Shown here piece by piece: positions 58,792-64,000 of a stretch of 64,000 nt of DNA. The notes beneath the pieces were generated by a model. It was not told the origin of the DNA, made no database searches, and saw nothing but the letters and a program-made list of their open reading frames with translations. Every line of letters begins with the position of its first letter. Within the stretch, counting starts at the first letter, position 1. The position numbers and the translations under genes were made by a program. Source of the stretch: Formicarius rufipectus (Eukaryota > Chordata > Aves > Passeriformes > Formicariidae); contig VXAU01002247.1 in NCBI GenBank assembly GCA_013399695.1, forward strand, positions 379,153 to 443,152, written 5' to 3'.

Positions 58792-61700
58792 AATTCAGTT
58801 GGCAAGAGGACAAAAAATGAGGTGCCATGCAAAAAAACCAAAAAAACCGCTAAAAACTGCTGGAGGCAACCTCATGAAACTGTGTAAGGATGACCTGTTG
58901 TAAAAAAGAAATCTTGCCATCTTTCTAATTGATTTTAATTCAATTTGTTATTCGTGGTACACTTCTCCTGTTTATTTCCACAGAATTTCTCATGGCTCTT
59001 TGAAAATTGCTTATTAGCCATGCCTAGAGAACTCTGGTGGACTTGCAAATTCTGTGAGCAAGAAAATAATTTTAAAGAAAGGTGTTACTAACCTAAGAGG
59101 AAATGATAAACTAATTACAGGAGCATTTTAACACTTCATAATTGCATATGGGTGTTACAGTCTGACAAGAGGTAAAGAGAGGGAAGATTAATTCAGTCTT
59201 TCACAGTCCAAAGAATTTTTGTCCTATTTCTAGCAAATTGCTCTGATAGAAATACAAAAACATAAATACAAAAATACAAATTGGTATCAATGTCACCATA
59301 ATACTATCTCTGAAAGTTCAAAGGAATTCTGTGACCCATCATCAAGCTGGGGTAAGGTCACTGTATCTGATTTTAAGAGCCAAAGCTTCCTTCAGTCAGC
59401 ACAGAGAATTTGTGATCATCTGTGGGTCCTTGATATTTTTTCCTCTGGAATCCCTGTATGAAACACACAGGGATGTAGAAGCTAACACAGGAAAAAGATC
59501 CATCTTAGTCTTTGGTGACGAATCGTGACCTCACGTGCTTAGACTAATTGCTGTTTGGATATATATTTATCCCACAGAGGTCCCATCAGATTCTAATCCT
59601 CCCCATGAATTCTATGAACATTTGCTCCACTCGCTGCTCTCAGCAGTATGGGGGCATATTTTCACTGTAATCATTGGGTCTCTTTGGTAGGAAATCCATC
59701 TGGGGCTGTACAGTTCAAAGCTAGACACAGGCAATATCAAAGGTCATGATGGCACATGCAATTGAGGAATTGCGATTTCCATTCTAGAAAAGCCCCACCT
59801 CTACTTTGCTATCAGTACAATCACAGTAGAATTTATTTCCTTTCCCCCTCCCCCACCACTATTTGATCTTTTCAGAATGTCATGTGGCCTAATATTCCCT
59901 TTTCTTCCTCCGTGAGCTCTGGTGATTTGTCTCTTTATCAAAGATCCAAAGCTCATTGAGGGCAACAGAAGTCCTGAAGACAGGTTCAAGAGGCAAAAGT
60001 AGTTACTGTGCATGTACACATTGTATTACCTCATTTCGGGGTGTTTTCTGAGTGAGATAATGTTTGCCTTTCTTGTTGCAAACATGTTACTATCTTCTAT
60101 CTCTTAACATACCTACCAAGACCTTGTACATTCCAGCGATATTTTAAGCCTGAAGGTCCTAAAGTACAGGTCATGACACATTGCCCAAGGGTCATAAACC
60201 TCTTCCCCTTCCCCGTCTCCGTTCTCCCTCTGAAACAGACTCGCTTAGTCACTGGCCAATAGTCCTCCCATCCCAGCAGCACTCTATAAATCACTGTACC
60301 CATTCCTGCCTGTTTACTTTGAAGCCCCGTGGGAATCAGCCTGGAGGATTGCAGGACACATTTAAGAAGGTCAGATAGAAAATAAACAACAGCAGAGTCA
60401 CAGCAGGGAGTGAGGATGAGGACACTTCATCACAGTGATTAGCAAGATAGATACCAATGACACCAGTTAAGTTTTTAAATGTCCAAGGATCTATGAAGGA
60501 CACAGAAGGAGGGAGAGGTATCAAACTTCATTGGGAACAAGCTTCACAAGGGCATTTTCTGTGTGGATCTGCCCCTCAGTGGCACAAGTTCTTGCAAGTC
60601 CGTAAGAACTGTGCTCCCTGGTTATTTTTGAAGGTTATGGACAAAGGAGGACAAAAAGACATCTTTGGCACACTCTGTCTTCCCCTTTGATGCTCAGATT
60701 GTCAGGTGAGCAAATGATGAAATCCCTAGTATCTGTCTTAATGGTGCCGGTAACAAGGTGAAATCCAAAGGCACCCAGGGGATCTGATTGACTGAAGGCC
60801 CAGCCTCACATCAGGGAGAGAGGTTAGTCCTTCTTTGTGTGAAATTCAGACTCATGCAGCAGTGTACTTTAGAAAAGCATCCAACCCACAGCTGCTCTTA
60901 AATCATTTACAAAAGCCTTCTGCATTCGCAATGACAAGGTTAAGCCACTGGCACATGCAGTTACTGCTTTGCCACTGACATAGGTCCTTTTTTAAGGTCT
61001 AGGAGAGTGTATAATGATAACTTGTGGCACCATTTAAAAACAAAATCGTTGCCAATGACAACCACAACAACCCTAAGGGCTGCAGTGACTGTGCTGAGGA
61101 AATGACCACTTTATTATTTCAGAGACATCTTGCAACATTCCTGCTAGAAAATACTGACCTGAGCAAAAACACTGATGTCCTGTTTTCATTTTCTTCAAAG
61201 TGCCTCTACCTTCAAGTAGGTTTATTTAGTTCTTATTTCAAGATGCATTAAAGCAACTGAGGAAAATTATGCAAGATCTTGCTTTCTGAAGTGTGGATCC
61301 AGGGCACAACTCTCTTTTGTGGCAAAATTTTCAGAAACACCTAGGATTTAATTCTAAGAAAATTATGTAATTGTTGCTCTAAGTTGATCACTTGGTACTG
61401 TGAACATACTGGATTCTTATTTAACTGGTTTTGTAATTAAATCACAGGATCAATAGCAGGGGTGGATCCACTTGTCCTAGAGTGAAAAGTGCTTAAAAAA
61501 TGTTTTGCTAAATTGTTTCTGTGAAGAAAAACATGGTAAACATGCAACCTATTAGTGCCATTAGAAGGGTAAAACTGGAGCTGGGTATGTAATGAAAGGG
61601 AGGTAAGCTAACAATTGAGTTGACTGCCAAGTTGAGGCAAAGCTACTGATTGCTGGCAACAACTCAGCAAGCCAGAAGTTATATTTATGCCTTTTGGCTC

Positions 61701-64000
61701 ATTAGGAGGATTACATTTATGTGTTTCTAGAACTGAAAAAGGTGTAAAAACCATGTCTCTCTTCAGTAATTCACTATAAAATAGGGCAGATTATCTCAGG
61801 GTACAAAAGCACCTAAAAATAAGAAAGGGAATGAATTTATTTTTAATTGTTGATTTTGTATCTGATTGCAAATTTTGCAGTCCTCCAACTCCTATATTCA
61901 ATTGTTTTTATGTTGTTTTGAATTAGTTTGGATAATTAGCTGACAATTTTTTGCAGAATTCCTTACATATATACAAAATGTTCACAGAGTTATTGACTCT
62001 GCCCTATAGTCTTTGCTAGATGAGCCAACACAGGAGCAGGGATGAAAAAGAGTCAGATATTGTATTGACAGTCATCACAGATGGCCTTACATTAAATCAT
62101 TCCTCAAGTTTTGATGAGGAAGTTCTCGGTACAAGCTGGAGGAATTGGTGCACACAAGGTTGATTCCCCCAGTGCTGAGCATGGAGGAATTCCCATGTGG
62201 ACTTCCTTACTGCTGGTTATTGAAACAGGCACTGTATTCATCAGTTTTGGATTGGTGCCTGCCTACCCACGTCTGATATAAGTTAGGGGTGTAGTCACTG
62301 TAGGTATTTGTCCCACACTGAGGCCTTGTCAGCACCTTAGGCACTCTAATTTGTTCCAAAATCTGACCCACTGTAATCAACACTGTAAGTGCTTTGAACA
62401 CTTACAAACAGTGGATGATTTCTACACATATATATATGGTGACAATACCTTCTAATGAAGGGAATAGCTGCAATTATGTAAGAAAATCAGTTTATATTTA
62501 AAGGCATACAGTCAATCATGTTGTCTGTGTAAATTGTAGACTGTATTTTGAAAGCAACAGAAAATTAACTCAATTCTGCAAGTTACTAATCCCAGCAGGC
62601 CCTTTAAATAGTTACAGATTCTGTTCTTCCAAGCTTTAACCATTATGCAGTAACCTACGCTCAACCTCTTTCCTACTCCTGCAACTTCTTGTGCTCATGC
62701 ACTATTTAATTAAAATCTCTTTTATCTCAGTATTTTCTTCTCATATAACCATGTCTCCACTTATTTTTTGAACTGGCAAAATATTTGGAGTCTACAATTA
62801 ACACCTTTTATTGCTTCTAGTTGTTCAAAACAATGAACTTTGTTCCTTTCCATTATATTCCTAGGATAAGCAAAGGTGAGTAGGACAGAATGTATTCAAA
62901 TATGCACTTGCTTGTTCAGCTTAGCTGGAAAAGTGGACTGTTCTGTTACTGTTGTACTGTTCCCTGCAGAATTTAGAAAGATAAGTAAACCAGTTATTTT
63001 CACCCAGGCAGAAGAGAAAGCTTTCTAGAACCCATGGAGATTACCTCATGCAGCTTTAGCTCAGAGTGTGCTAGGTAAACTGGGTGAAGCAGGACACCCC
63101 ATACACTGGGCATGCTGTCTATACCCACCCACCAAGAACACAGCTGAGGGATCAGAGGAGCATCCCCTTGGCTCCAAGTGCCCCCAGCTACTCTGGGCAA
63201 TGCATTGCAGCAGCCTCCCCTGGTCCAGGAGATGGAGATGCTCATCCTAAATTCGACAGTCATACTGACTTTATCCTCCCTTCATGCAGGACAGAGAGTT
63301 ATATAAACTTGGAGACCAGTGGAAAATAGAGAATGAGAGAGAGAAAAAAGAAAACACCTTGGCAGCCCTGCTTAATCCACAACAGTCCAATTTTGCCACA
63401 AAGACTATGCAATGAGTGCAGGCTTGCCCAGGCTGAGGGCTGTCAAGAGGACAGACTTATAGCCCTGATGTAACAGCAAGAGTGAATCCTTGGTTTTGGA
63501 AAAGAGTAGGGGATAACCCTTGAACTTTTCTACACACTAGTGTGTGTCCATGGAATAACTTCCCTTATTTCTGCTATAACTTCATGTTTTTTGATCCACT
63601 CCCAATTCTCCTGTTACACAATGGCAAGATAAAGGAGAGTTTTCTCTAAAGACTCAATTTATCTACTTTCCTGGGTTGCTCATTATTATGGTTATGTAAA
63701 CAGTGAAAAAAAAAAATTAATCTCTTTATAGCAACTCACAACCACTCCGATTTTGACAGAAATGGGAAATCACAGCTAGAAAATCTAAATCCTGCCTTTG
63801 TTTCCTAAACTTTAAACTACAGATTAATTTGACAGATGTCTGAGCCTCATTAATATTGCTGCTGTCTGACTCTGAATAATGAGCCTGATGATCACTGTGT
63901 GCTTTTGAGACATGCATACTTTAACAGTATGCTCATTACTATTAAAAAGAAAAAAGAGAAAGAAAGAAAATATGGGGTTTTTTTCACATAGTCATGAAAA

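Larger units (their letters stand above)
55804..64000. other. Unique noncoding sequence
   Basis: About 8.2 kb with no recognised gene or transposon. It contains the (CA)27 microsatellite, a 24-bp palindrome at 58768-58791 and a 14-bp palindrome (ACACACTAGTGTGT, 63532-63545). There are short A-runs and a purine-rich end from about 63941. Two short segments with splice-like borders, 57854-57892 and 62821-62875, are open but unsupported. Confidence 0.55.

Noticed and set aside
1..64000. CRISPR array, tRNA/rRNA genes, bacterial operon or phage
   Set aside because: No regularly spaced direct repeats, no cloverleaf with intact box A and B, and no dense coding. The repeats show the DNA is vertebrate.
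1..64000. Endogenous retrovirus or LTR element
   Set aside because: No paired long terminal repeats, primer-binding site, polypurine tract with LTR start, or gag/pol reading frames could be recognised by eye. A solo LTR of an unfamiliar family could still have been missed.

Overview
This window looks like vertebrate nuclear DNA, almost certainly from a bird. The diagnosis rests on its repeats. It has at least nine truncated CR1 retrotransposons, all cut at the 5' end, and those reaching the usual 3' end close on degenerate ATTCTATGAT-type octamers with no poly(A) tail. It also has a few very old MIR-like and palindromic repeats of the kind shared by sauropsids. I see no Alu, B1/B2 or L1 and no recognisable LTR retrovirus. 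By eye the sequence is AT-rich (roughly 60% A+T), CpG-poor and sparse in repeats: CR1 covers about 3 kb, near 5%. That fits a bird gene desert or a very large intron. The order or species cannot be fixed from this.

No protein-coding gene could be supported. The longest open frame, 223 codons on the minus strand at 12269-12940, resembles no family I recognise, and one end runs into the tail of a CR1 copy. The other open frames are short, often overlap on both strands, and look like chance. No tRNA, rRNA, CRISPR array or bacterial-type operon is present. Terms such as ribosome-binding site or operator do not apply.

Layout: 1-2.5 kb has unique sequence, two small ancient repeats and a minus-strand CR1 tail. 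2.5-11 kb is unique sequence with simple repeats. 11.0-12.3 kb holds two plus-strand CR1 copies of different subfamilies about 0.4 kb apart. 16.9-18.8 kb holds an old SINE head and an old CR1. 18.8-27.7 kb is unique, with a small CpG-rich patch near 21.2 kb. 27.7 kb has an old minus-strand CR1. 28-39.8 kb is unique, with a perfect hairpin at 35.2 kb. 39.9 kb has an ancient repeat. 42.4-43.8 kb has two CR1 tails in opposite orientation. 43.8-50.8 kb is unique and includes a stretch that looks like a possible conserved noncoding element. 50.8-55.8 kb holds two old CR1 copies and two ancient repeats. 55.8-64 kb is unique, with a (CA)27 microsatellite and a 24-bp perfect palindrome.

Nothing here supports a new multi-gene system. 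The points most worth a second look are the perfect palindromes, the CpG patch, the possible regulatory block at 46.3-47.2 kb, the layered CR1/ancient-repeat record, and several short open segments bounded by good splice consensus sites. The last group would matter only if the window lies inside a transcribed gene.
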